Shown piece after piece: positions 7,667-14,401 of a stretch of 64,000 nt of DNA. The stretch's first letter is position 1, and each line of letters starts with the position of its first letter. This stretch comes from Adhaeribacter arboris. GTDB lineage: Bacteria; Bacteroidota; Bacteroidia; Cytophagales; Hymenobacteraceae. The stretch is taken from contig NZ_PYFT01000001.1 in assembly GCF_003023845.1 (NCBI RefSeq), positions 1,860,001 through 1,924,000 of the forward strand. Direction: 5' to 3'. The notes beneath the pieces are model-generated. The model was given only the letters and a program-made list of their open reading frames with translations. It made no database searches and had not been told where the DNA came from. The position numbers and the translations under genes are program-made.

Positions 7667-8930
7667 AACTATTCTGCGCATCTGCTAAATGCCGGTAAGC
7701 ATTCTCGACCATTACAATGGCATCATCTACAATTACCCCAATGGCCAAGGCTATACCAGTAAGGGACATGATGTTAGAGGAAATATCAAAGGCATTTAAA
7801 AGAATAAACCCGATAGCAACGGAGAGCGGCAGTTGAATAATAATAATGAGGGCACTGCGCCAGTGAAAGAGAAAAATGAAAACTAAAACCGAGGCTACTA
7901 CCATCTCATCGATTAAGGTGGCTTTTACCGAATCGACCGATTCGGTAATTAAACCGCTGCGGTCATACACAATATTAAATTTTACGCCTTTGGGTAAACC
8001 CACCGCTACTTCTTTCATTTTGGCCTTCACGTTGGCAATTACTTCGGCGGCATTTTCCCCGTAGCGCATTACCACTATTCCCCCCACAGCTTCGCCTTCT
8101 CCGTTCAGGTCAAAAATTCCTAAGCGCGATTCCCCGGTCATTTGCACGGTAGCAACGTCCTTTACCCGTACCGGAATGGTATTCGAAGTTACAACCGGAA
8201 TATTTTCGATTTGCTCCGTGGATTGCAGGTAACCGGTAGTTTTAATGATATACCCGATAGCACTCCTTTCGAACTTGCGGCCGCCGCTCTCGTTATTGTT
8301 TGCCCGCACGGCGCCAATTACTTGAGGTACCGATAAATTGAAATAAGTTAGTTTATTCGGGTCTAAGGTGATCTGGTATTGTTTCTGGAAGCCGCCGAAC
8401 GATGCAATTTCGCTTACCCCCGCAACATTTTGCAGCGAAAATTTCACGTACCAATCCTGGATAGCCCGCTGTTCGCCTAAGTCCAGGCCGGGTGCATCTA
8501 AGGTATACCACAAGATATGCCCTACTCCGGTTCCATCCGGCCCTAAGGTAGGAACGGCGCCTTCCGGCAATAAGCGGTTCGCGTAGTTCAGGCGTTCCAG
8601 TACTCTTTCCCGGGCCCAATAAACATCGGTTTTATCTTCAAAAATGATGTAAATAAAACTCATCCCAAACATAGATACGCCGCGCACATACTTTACCAGG
8701 GGCATGCCCTGCAAATTCGTAACCAAGGGATAGGTTACCTGGTCTTCCATAATCTGCGGGCTGCGGCCCATCCATTCGGTAAATACAATTACCTGGTTTT
8801 CAGATAAATCCGGAATAGCATCTACTTTGTTAACGGAAATGGAGTATACGCCCCAACCAAATAATCCGGCCGCCAGCAGCAAAACCACCAGCCGGTTCCG
8901 GAGAGAAAAAGAAATTAAGTTGCCAATCAT
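7665..8930 (-). CDS. cusA: RND metal-efflux pump CusA, N-terminal half (TM1-TM4)
   Basis: The 421-residue ORF starts as a normal CusA/CzcA family pump: TM1 at about 13-32, then VDAIPDLSENQVIVFTEW and the first periplasmic porter domain with NYANRLLPEGA and LGPDGTG. TM2-TM4 follow. Near the end is GVIVDDAIVMVENAYRHL (about 398-415), containing the TM4 acidic residues used in proton relay. It stops at TAA right after HLADAQNS, in the cytoplasmic loop that joins TM4 to TM5. The remaining pump sequence resumes 665 bp downstream at 7002. It follows the HMBD lipoprotein gene by 52 bp in the efflux operon. The half could be one chain of a split pump or a broken gene. Confidence 0.87.
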   Translation of the reverse strand: MIGNLISFSLRNRLVVLLLAAGLFGWGVYSISVNKVDAIPDLSENQVIVFTEWMGRSPQIMEDQVTYPLVTNLQGMPLVKYVRGVSMFGMSFIYIIFEDKTDVYWARERVLERLNYANRLLPEGAVPTLGPDGTGVGHILWYTLDAPGLDLGEQRAIQDWYVKFSLQNVAGVSEIASFGGFQKQYQITLDPNKLTYFNLSVPQVIGAVRANNNESGGRKFERSAIGYIIKTTGYLQSTEQIENIPVVTSNTIPVRVKDVATVQMTGESRLGIFDLNGEGEAVGGIVVMRYGENAAEVIANVKAKMKEVAVGLPKGVKFNIVYDRSGLITESVDSVKATLIDEMVVASVLVFIFLFHWRSALIIIIQLPLSVAIGFILLNAFDISSNIMSLTGIALAIGVIVDDAIVMVENAYRHLADAQNS

Positions 8931-8981
8931 AGCCAGAAGAGAATGATTCTCCCGGATTGAGGCCCAGGAGAAAATTTTAAA

Positions 8982-9251
8982 TTAATGCTGTTCCTCGTGC
9001 TCGTGGTCTTTAGCAGCTACTTTTTCTAAGTTCATGCCGCATTTTGAGCATTTACCGGGTTCGTTGCTGGTTACTTCCGGGTGCATGGAGCAGGAATACA
9101 CGGCGGCTAATTCCGAACCAGCTTGCCCGCTGGAATCCGCTTTTACGGTAGTTTGTTCCGTGGCATTTCGACTGGAGTTGGCGTTGTTACAAGCGGTAAT
9201 AGAGATAAATCCAAGTAGGAAAAAGGAGACAGTAAAAAGAATTGCTTTCAT
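8982..9251 (-). CDS. Small heavy-metal-binding-domain lipoprotein
   Basis: This 89-residue protein has a lipoprotein signal (lipobox SITAC, Cys21), a Ser/Thr/Gln-rich spacer, and one HMBD at about 50-77 (YSCSMHPE ... CSKCGMNLEK). The tail is His/Glu-rich (DHEHEEQH). HMBD modules of this type are known from CusB and P-type copper ATPases and bind Cu/Ag through the Cys, Met and His residues. As a free lipoprotein it may buffer or hand over metal in the periplasm to the adaptors encoded downstream, which carry the same domain. It is the gene directly upstream of the cusA N-half. Confidence 0.85.
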   Translation of the reverse strand: MKAILFTVSFFLLGFISITACNNANSSRNATEQTTVKADSSGQAGSELAAVYSCSMHPEVTSNEPGKCSKCGMNLEKVAAKDHEHEEQH

Positions 9252-9295
9252 GATGAAGAGTGTTTAAAAATCTAAGTTGAAGAAGTTATCTACCT

Positions 9296-9322
9296 AAAAA
9301 TCAGGCGCTTTCACTAAAGCGC
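9296..9322 (-). terminator. Rho-independent terminator or attenuator
   Basis: GCGCTTT (9305-9311) pairs perfectly with AAAGCGC (9316-9322) across a 4-base loop. On the minus strand the stem is followed by TGATTTTT. It lies between the HYC_CC_PP-like gene and the HMBD lipoprotein, 45 bp before the latter's start. It may end the upstream transcript or attenuate read-through into the cus genes. The remainder of 9323-9600 shows nothing recognisable. Confidence 0.65.
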
Positions 9323-9600
9323 ATTTGTCTTTAAAAAGGTATAATACAAGATTTTACAATGGCTGAAAAGCCACAGTTTTAAATGATTAAGCCGATAAGC
9401 TTTTTAACTTTAAACCAGGTTGTCGGAATACATGGCATTAGTATGGCTACCAATTACCAATACCCTAACCCTACTACTATCAGTAAGGTAACCTAAAGCC
9501 AGAAAAATTACTTTACCTGAAAATTAAAAAGGATAAGGCTTAGTAGAAGCCGGGCTTAAGGGAGACAATAGCCGGATAACTTCTACCAGAAGAAAGGAAA

Positions 9601-10008
9601 TTATATTAAGAAAACTTGGTGTAGAATACCGCGCAACCGACCGGAAGAAGGCGGGGGCAACGTAAAATAAGGTTGCGCCTCTTGCAATGCCGGATAAATA
9701 ACCTCGGCGTAAACCGCATACGTATTAATTGGCCGCAGCAATTTTGCTACTTGCTCATAGGCTTGGCGCGAGTTTAAAGAGCAATAAACGGAGGTTGGCA
9801 CAACACAAGTACCCAAACCGCAATCCTCGCTGGTAGTTTTAGATTTTGGAGCCGGCTTTTTACAGCAACAATTGGAATGGGTAGAAGTAGTAATTGCTTT
9901 TTCCATTTCGTTAGAAGAGCAATTCGAAACCGCTATCCGAAATCCGGCAGAAGCCAAAGTGATGGCCAGAATTAAGGTGTAGTGAATGATTTTCTGAATT
10001 GCTCGCAT
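9601..10008 (-). CDS. Cys-rich exported protein, HYC_CC_PP-like
   Basis: The 135-residue protein has an N-terminal signal/TM segment (about 8-27), then Cys-containing segments VSNCSSNE and NCCCKKPAPKSK, CGLGTC, and a C-terminal PYFTLPPPSSGR. The spaced C, CC and PP motifs resemble the small HYC_CC_PP family of Bacteroidota, often found beside copper-handling genes, although the HYC tripeptide itself is here VSNC. A periplasmic metal-binding role is inferred from the cysteines and from its place at the head of the Cus gene set. It is separated from the next gene by 349 bp containing a terminator-like hairpin, so it may be transcribed partly on its own. Confidence 0.6.
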   Translation of the reverse strand: MRAIQKIIHYTLILAITLASAGFRIAVSNCSSNEMEKAITTSTHSNCCCKKPAPKSKTTSEDCGLGTCVVPTSVYCSLNSRQAYEQVAKLLRPINTYAVYAEVIYPALQEAQPYFTLPPPSSGRLRGILHQVFLI

Positions 10009-10631
10009 GAATGAAATGACGAAATAAAAAATGAGTAGCCCGGCTCACGCCTCTTTATACAAACAAAATTAGATAAACTTAAGTTACTTTCTTTATATAA
10101 TCTTAAAAAAAACTAATATAATTTAGACGTTTAACTGTTTATGTAAGTTGTTTCAAATTCAACAGTAATTTTTTTCTTTTCAGAAACAAATAGATTATTT
10201 CTTATAGTACCCTACGCACCCTGATGGTTAGAAAAAGTTTATACTTACTTTATGTTTCATCATTATTCCGTAAGACCCGATTTATTGTTTTAATTTTTTG
10301 CTTGATTTTGTAAATAACGTGAGTTAGAACTGCAAAAGGTAAAAATGAAATACGAGCGATTATTGGGTTTTGGATTTAAATTAAATCCGTTAAAGTTTTA
10401 TCAGTTTAATCAATTGACAAAATCAATAAAATGCTCTTTTATTAAAGGGGCAGGGCCGAAAAAGGGTACGTTCTGCTTAAGTAGTTATCGTTCGTTTACT
10501 GCCATAGAGAAACCTAATGCGTGCTGTTTTTTTAATTAAAAGTAATTTGCCGAAAGTAATACCAATTGTTGAAGGTCATTTTTGAACGCAGAAAAGCCAT
10601 CAATTTAAATCAAAACAACAAAAAACACTAT
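10009..10631. promoter_or_regulatory. Divergent intergenic region with minus-strand -7 element
   Basis: This AT-rich 623 bp separates the Cus gene set from the plus-strand DUF1801 gene. On the minus strand TAATTTTG (10071-10064) fits the Bacteroidota -7 consensus TAnnTTTG, 56 bp before the HYC_CC_PP-like start. No clear -33 TTTG and no CueR-type palindrome were found. A possible 64-codon frame at 10345-10539 lacks any protein-like feature and is not annotated. Confidence 0.45.
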
Positions 10632-11039
10632 ATGGATAACTTAAACAGGGAAGTAACTAAATTTCTTGACGACTTGCATCACCCTTTGAGAGCCGAAATA
10701 GAACAGTTACGACGAACAATTTTAAACGCTGATGGTAGAATAACAGAAAACATAAAATGGAATGGACCAAATTATTGTTTGGAGAACGAAGACCGAATAA
10801 CAATGAGAATTCATCCACCCAAACAAATTCAATTAATTTTTCACAGAGGCGTCAAAAAACTAACTCAACCTAAAGACAAAATTATTGTCGACAATTCAGG
10901 ACTTCTTGTTTGGAAAGAGAATGATCGAGCAGTAGTTTCTTTTCAGGATAGTAACGGTATACAAAAATCAAAATTGGAACTGGAAGATATCGTAAATAAA
11001 TGGATGAAAGCAACGAAGTCAACCACAACAAACCGCTAA
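10632..11039 (+). CDS. DUF1801 (YdhG-like) domain protein
   Basis: The 135-residue protein starts at MDNLNREVTKFLDDL; the frame stays open further upstream but those residues are not protein-like. It shows the DUF1801 pattern: HPLRAEIEQLRRTIL, ENIKWNGPNYCLE, RITMRIHPPKQIQLIFHRG and a C-terminal helix ending in VNKWMKA. DUF1801 proteins are small cytosolic alpha/beta proteins of unknown biochemical role, sometimes called iron-chaperone-like. The coding sequence is noticeably more AT-rich than the neighbouring operons, which may mean recent acquisition. No operon partner is obvious: a 157-bp gap separates it from the next gene. Confidence 0.8.
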   Translation: MDNLNREVTKFLDDLHHPLRAEIEQLRRTILNADGRITENIKWNGPNYCLENEDRITMRIHPPKQIQLIFHRGVKKLTQPKDKIIVDNSGLLVWKENDRAVVSFQDSNGIQKSKLELEDIVNKWMKATKSTTTNR

Positions 11040-11196
11040 TAGAATATTAACAAAAGTAGGCTAACCCCCTATTATTCGGCTGACGGAAGTAAATCAACCT
11101 ATATAATGCTCATAAACGGTAATGATGAAATTTCCGCCTTCGGCAATACCTAAACCGTTTTCCAAGAACCAATCCATAAAAATTGTAAATTCGGGT

Positions 11197-11640
11197 ATGA
11201 AAAAATTACTACTTCTTGCCTGGATTTTCTTTTTTTTGTTAGGATGTAAAAAGGACGACGTAAACCCTAAATCTACCGCTGACCTCTTGCAGGGAGCCTG
11301 GAAGGTAGTCTCCAATACCTATGAAGGCTACGATGCGTCAAACGTTAAAGTTTACACGGATACTACCCAGAATAATTCCATCTATATTATTTCGGGGCAA
11401 AGCATTGCTATTTCCGATGGTACTACCACTAATCCTTGGGCTACGTACAGTTTAAGCGAACAACAAAACAAAAAGTACATTCACGTAGCTGGTTACGGCT
11501 TAAGCTCCAGCTTTGAGTTGGCTTTACTTACCGAAAGCAATATGACCTGGCAACGGGAAACCTGGAACGATACTTATCCAGATGGCTCCGGGTTCAGAAA
11601 AGATGCGAGATCGGTGGTAACCATACAATTTCAAAAATAA
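11197..11640 (+). CDS. Hypothetical lipoprotein, lipocalin-like
   Basis: The start is placed at MKKLLLLAWIFFFLLGCKKDD, which gives a classical lipoprotein signal with Cys17 as the lipidated residue; the same frame opens earlier at 11122 but that would hide the signal peptide. The mature part (about 130 residues) begins LLQGAWKVVSNTYEG, a pattern common to lipocalin-like domain proteins of Bacteroidota, and is rich in predicted beta strands. Ligand and role are unknown. It ends 51 bp before modA and could be cotranscribed with the molybdate genes, but nothing else ties it to them. Confidence 0.65.
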   Translation: MKKLLLLAWIFFFLLGCKKDDVNPKSTADLLQGAWKVVSNTYEGYDASNVKVYTDTTQNNSIYIISGQSIAISDGTTTNPWATYSLSEQQNKKYIHVAGYGLSSSFELALLTESNMTWQRETWNDTYPDGSGFRKDARSVVTIQFQK

Positions 11641-11691
11641 ATTCTAAATAACCCCATTTCCTTGCCGGAAGTAGTTATTCCTTCAACTATT

Positions 11692-12444
11692 ATGAAAAGC
11701 TTATTCACGTGGATTCTGTTGTTTTTAGGGCTAAGTCTGGTTAGTAGGGCGCAGCCGGTAAGAGTGGCCGTAGCCGCGAACGCCCAATTTGTGATAAAAA
11801 TTTTACAAAAAGATTTTGAAAAGAAAACCGGAGTTAAAACCGAAATTATTACCGGTTCTTCGGGCAAAATAACCGCCCAAATTAAAAACGGAGCACCTTA
11901 CGATATATTTCTATCCGCCGACATGGCATATCCTACTAACCTGTTTAAATCCGGATTTGGCTTAAATGCCCCAAAAGTATATGCTCTGGGTAGCTTAATT
12001 GTGTGCAGTACTGCTGATTTAACCCTAGAAAACTGGCGCCAGTTGCTTACTACTAGTTCCATCAATAAGATTGCCCTGGCTAATCCGGCGCTGGCCCCCT
12101 ACGGCCAAGCCGCCCGGGAAGCTTTGCAGCATTACGGTATATGGGAAAAAGTGCAACCCAAATTAGTTTACGGCGAAAGTATTGCCCAGGTAAATACCTA
12201 TATTACTACTGGGGCCGTAAAAATAGGTTTTACCAGCGAAGCCTTGATTTACGAAAATCCAAATAAAAATAAATTTAAATGGGTACGGGTAGAAAATAAA
12301 GTTTATTCTACGATGGAGCAAGGCATGGTAGTACTGAGCCACGCTAAAAAAGGAAATTATGCCCACGCAATGCAATTTTACGCTTATCTTTCCAGCCCGG
12401 CCGCTCAACAAATATTCCGGCAAAATGGGTACCGGGTGCCGTAA
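11692..12444 (+). CDS. modA: Molybdate ABC transporter substrate-binding protein
   Basis: The 250-residue protein starts at MKSLFTWILL, with a signal peptide ending near SRAQP. ModA signatures follow: VRVAVAANAQFVIKILQKDFEKKTG, then SGKITAQIKNGAPYDIFLSAD and later ANPALAPYGQAAREAL. The Ser of the SG(S/K) loop and SAD motif shape the oxyanion site for molybdate or tungstate. It acts in the periplasm and feeds the permease ModB. The stop is 18 bp before modB and modB overlaps modC, so the three form one operon. The frame is also open upstream to 11662, but that would add residues before the signal. Confidence 0.9.
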   Translation: MKSLFTWILLFLGLSLVSRAQPVRVAVAANAQFVIKILQKDFEKKTGVKTEIITGSSGKITAQIKNGAPYDIFLSADMAYPTNLFKSGFGLNAPKVYALGSLIVCSTADLTLENWRQLLTTSSINKIALANPALAPYGQAAREALQHYGIWEKVQPKLVYGESIAQVNTYITTGAVKIGFTSEALIYENPNKNKFKWVRVENKVYSTMEQGMVVLSHAKKGNYAHAMQFYAYLSSPAAQQIFRQNGYRVP

Positions 12445-12462
12445 CGGGTAAATCAGAATACT

Positions 12463-13134
12463 ATGGATTGGACTCCTATCCTGCTTAGTTTAAAACTTTC
12501 GTTTATTACCACTATAATTTTGCTCTTCATTGGGTTGCCGGTCGCTTATTGGTTATCCGGAAGTAACTCCATTCCTAAACTTATTCTGGAGGCAGTTATT
12601 ACGATGCCCTTGGTATTACCGCCCTCGGTTTTAGGCTTTTATTTGCTATTGGCTTTTAGTCCGCAGAATACGCTGGGGAATTGGCTACAAGAAACTTTTG
12701 CCCTGCAGTTGGTTTTTTCTTTTAAAGGACTGGTTTTAGCTTCGGTAATTTATAGCCTGCCCTTTATGATTAGCCCGGTAAAGTCGGCGTTCGATCATTT
12801 ACCCCGTTCTATGGCCGAGGCTTCGTATACCATGGGAAAATCCCGCCTGCAAACCTTTTTTCATATTTTGTTACCCAATATCAAAGCTTCGCTGATAACG
12901 GCGGCTGTGCTCACCTTTGCGCATACCCTGGGCGAATTTGGCGTAGTACTCATGATTGGCGGCAATATTCCCGGTATAACCAAAGTAGCTTCCATTGCTA
13001 TTTATGATTCTGTGGAAAGCATGGATTATACCAGCGCCAATTACTATTCCTTGCTTTTATTTACCATTACCTTTGTTATAGTAGTAACAGTTTTTGTTTT
13101 AAACCGGAAATCGGCCAAAAGCCCGTTGGAATGA
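12463..13134 (+). CDS. modB: Molybdate ABC transporter permease
   Basis: The 223-residue inner-membrane protein has five to six hydrophobic segments. It carries the permease EAA loop (MAEASYTMGKSRLQTFFHILLPNIKASL, about residues 117-144) that docks onto the ATPase. The AHTLGEFGVVLMIGGNIPG segment is diagnostic for ModB/CysT-type permeases. The length is normal. Its last codons overlap the modC start (ATGA at 13131-13134), giving translational coupling. It would form the homodimeric channel for molybdate or tungstate. Confidence 0.92.
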   Translation: MDWTPILLSLKLSFITTIILLFIGLPVAYWLSGSNSIPKLILEAVITMPLVLPPSVLGFYLLLAFSPQNTLGNWLQETFALQLVFSFKGLVLASVIYSLPFMISPVKSAFDHLPRSMAEASYTMGKSRLQTFFHILLPNIKASLITAAVLTFAHTLGEFGVVLMIGGNIPGITKVASIAIYDSVESMDYTSANYYSLLLFTITFVIVVTVFVLNRKSAKSPLE

Positions 13135-13748
13135 TAGAGGTAGCTATTCAAAAAAATATTAAAACGTACAACGGTAACAACCAGCTGCTAATTAATACTA
13201 CGTTTGCCACGAATACAATTACGCAAATTTTTGGCCCCTCCGGCGCCGGTAAAACTACTTTCTTAAAAATACTGGCCGGGCTGGTGCAGCCCGAACAAGG
13301 CTACATAAGCGTGGAAAATGAAATTTGGTTAAATACGCGAATCCAAATTAACTGGTCGCCCCAAAAAAGACAAACCGGTTTTGTTTTCCAGGATTACGCC
13401 CTTTTCCCGCATTTAACCGTGGAGCAACACTTGTTATTTGGCACTTCCGATACGAGTTACGTACAACGTTTGCTGGCCATAGGTAAAATGCAAGCTTTTT
13501 ATCGGCATAAACCCAAATTCTTATCGGGCGGACAGCAACAGCGGTTAGCTATTCTGCGGGCTCTTTCTACAAAGCCGAGGTTGCTTTTACTGGATGAACC
13601 TTTTTCGGCATTGGATTACGCCTTAAAACAGAGCTTGCTCCTTGATTTAAAACAACTGTTTACCGAATTGCAAACTACTTGTCTGGTGGTTACGCATCAT
13701 CCCCTGGAAACCGAAGGCTGGGCCGAACACTCTTTTGCATTAGAATAA
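13131..13748 (+). CDS. modC: Molybdate ABC transporter ATP-binding protein, short form
   Basis: All nucleotide-binding motifs are present: Walker A GPSGAGKT (35-42), Q-loop FVFQDYALFPH, signature LSGGQQQR (131-138), Walker B LLLLDEP (151-157) and switch His in VVTHHP. At 205 residues it ends right after the nucleotide-binding domain. It lacks the C-terminal TOBE/MOP oxyanion-binding domain of E. coli ModC (about 350 residues), so trans-inhibition by cytosolic molybdate is not expected. Short ModC proteins of this kind are known in Bacteroidota. No molybdenum-cofactor gene or molybdoenzyme is in the window. Confidence 0.9.
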   Translation: MIEVAIQKNIKTYNGNNQLLINTTFATNTITQIFGPSGAGKTTFLKILAGLVQPEQGYISVENEIWLNTRIQINWSPQKRQTGFVFQDYALFPHLTVEQHLLFGTSDTSYVQRLLAIGKMQAFYRHKPKFLSGGQQQRLAILRALSTKPRLLLLDEPFSALDYALKQSLLLDLKQLFTELQTTCLVVTHHPLETEGWAEHSFALE

Positions 13749-13936
13749 ACCTGGTTGATAAAGCCCGGAAAGTCTAAAATGTAATATCAATGAAGCGGAA
13801 GCTAAGGCAGATTTATCTAAAAAATTAAAACATTTAAGTAGAAAAGCACGCATTAAATAGTAAATTTAAAAGCTTACTGTTCAAGTTCCGCCTTTGCATG
13901 TAAACGGCGAGAAAAGTGATTACGTAAAATACCCAA

Positions 13937-14161
13937 ATGGTACAACAATACACGGCTCGCCTGGTAAAAAAATTAAAAGCAAAGCAAGAGCTGGTTCGGC
14001 TGGTCCGTTTATTACCTTTCCTATTTCTGATTGCCGTACTGATTACGAATACCATAGCCTGGGTAAATGGGGCGGCCTGGTACGAGAGCGTGTTAAATCC
14101 CTGGTTATTGTGCGCCTGGATAGTGGGTACTGTTTTCATTTACAAGGTGAAACTTCGCTAA
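13937..14161 (+). CDS. Small two-TM membrane protein
   Basis: The 74-residue protein has a basic N-terminus (ARLVKKLKAKQELVRLVR) and two hydrophobic segments (about 28-46 and 54-71), ending in KVKLR. It has an ATG start. Its topology resembles small 2TM-domain proteins, but no family is assigned with certainty. An overlapping longer frame (13894-14292) reads as low-complexity peptide and is less likely. It follows modC by 188 bp and precedes the rhamnosidase gene. Confidence 0.5.
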   Translation: MVQQYTARLVKKLKAKQELVRLVRLLPFLFLIAVLITNTIAWVNGAAWYESVLNPWLLCAWIVGTVFIYKVKLR

Positions 14162-14401
14162 ATTTGAATTTAAAAACTTTCATTATTACCTGTATACATG
14201 AGGGTAAAAAAGGCTTTACTAACCTGAAACTGGTAAAACAACCTTTCCGGGAAATTTTAATTTTCCCTGTTCTGACACATTACCTGAATTGACCTTCGAT
14301 AACCGGCTGAGTTGCAAAGCAAAAATTCAGAACTGGTATACATGTTCAAACAGTGTACACCTTAATGCCCTTATCTTTACTCTAAGCAAGCTTATAGCAT
14401 T

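Larger units (their letters stand above)
7003..7668 (-). mobile_element. Intervening-sequence-like element splitting cusA
   Basis: About 665 bp separates the last N-half codon of cusA from the ATG of its C-half. The ends are imperfect inverted repeats built of TGAGTGAA-type units: 7041-7100 on one side, 7622-7666 on the other. One minus-strand ORF (7219-7596) between them encodes a protein of the family found in 23S rRNA intervening sequences. IVS elements in 23S rRNA also have complementary ends that fold into a stem. Here the host is a protein gene. That the element moved into cusA is inference from the clean split. Confidence 0.7.

Noticed and set aside
10009-10130. CueR/MerR-type copper operator before the Cus genes
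   Set aside because: No ACCTTCC-N7-GGAAGGT-like palindrome or 19-bp spacer promoter could be found.
10345-10539. 64-codon plus-strand frame in the Cus/DUF1801 gap
   Set aside because: No recognisable protein features, no ribosome-binding site, no neighbour in a transcription unit.
13894-14292. 132-codon plus-strand frame overlapping the small two-TM protein
   Set aside because: Its sequence is low in hydrophobic order, whereas the overlapping 74-codon frame has a clear two-TM pattern.
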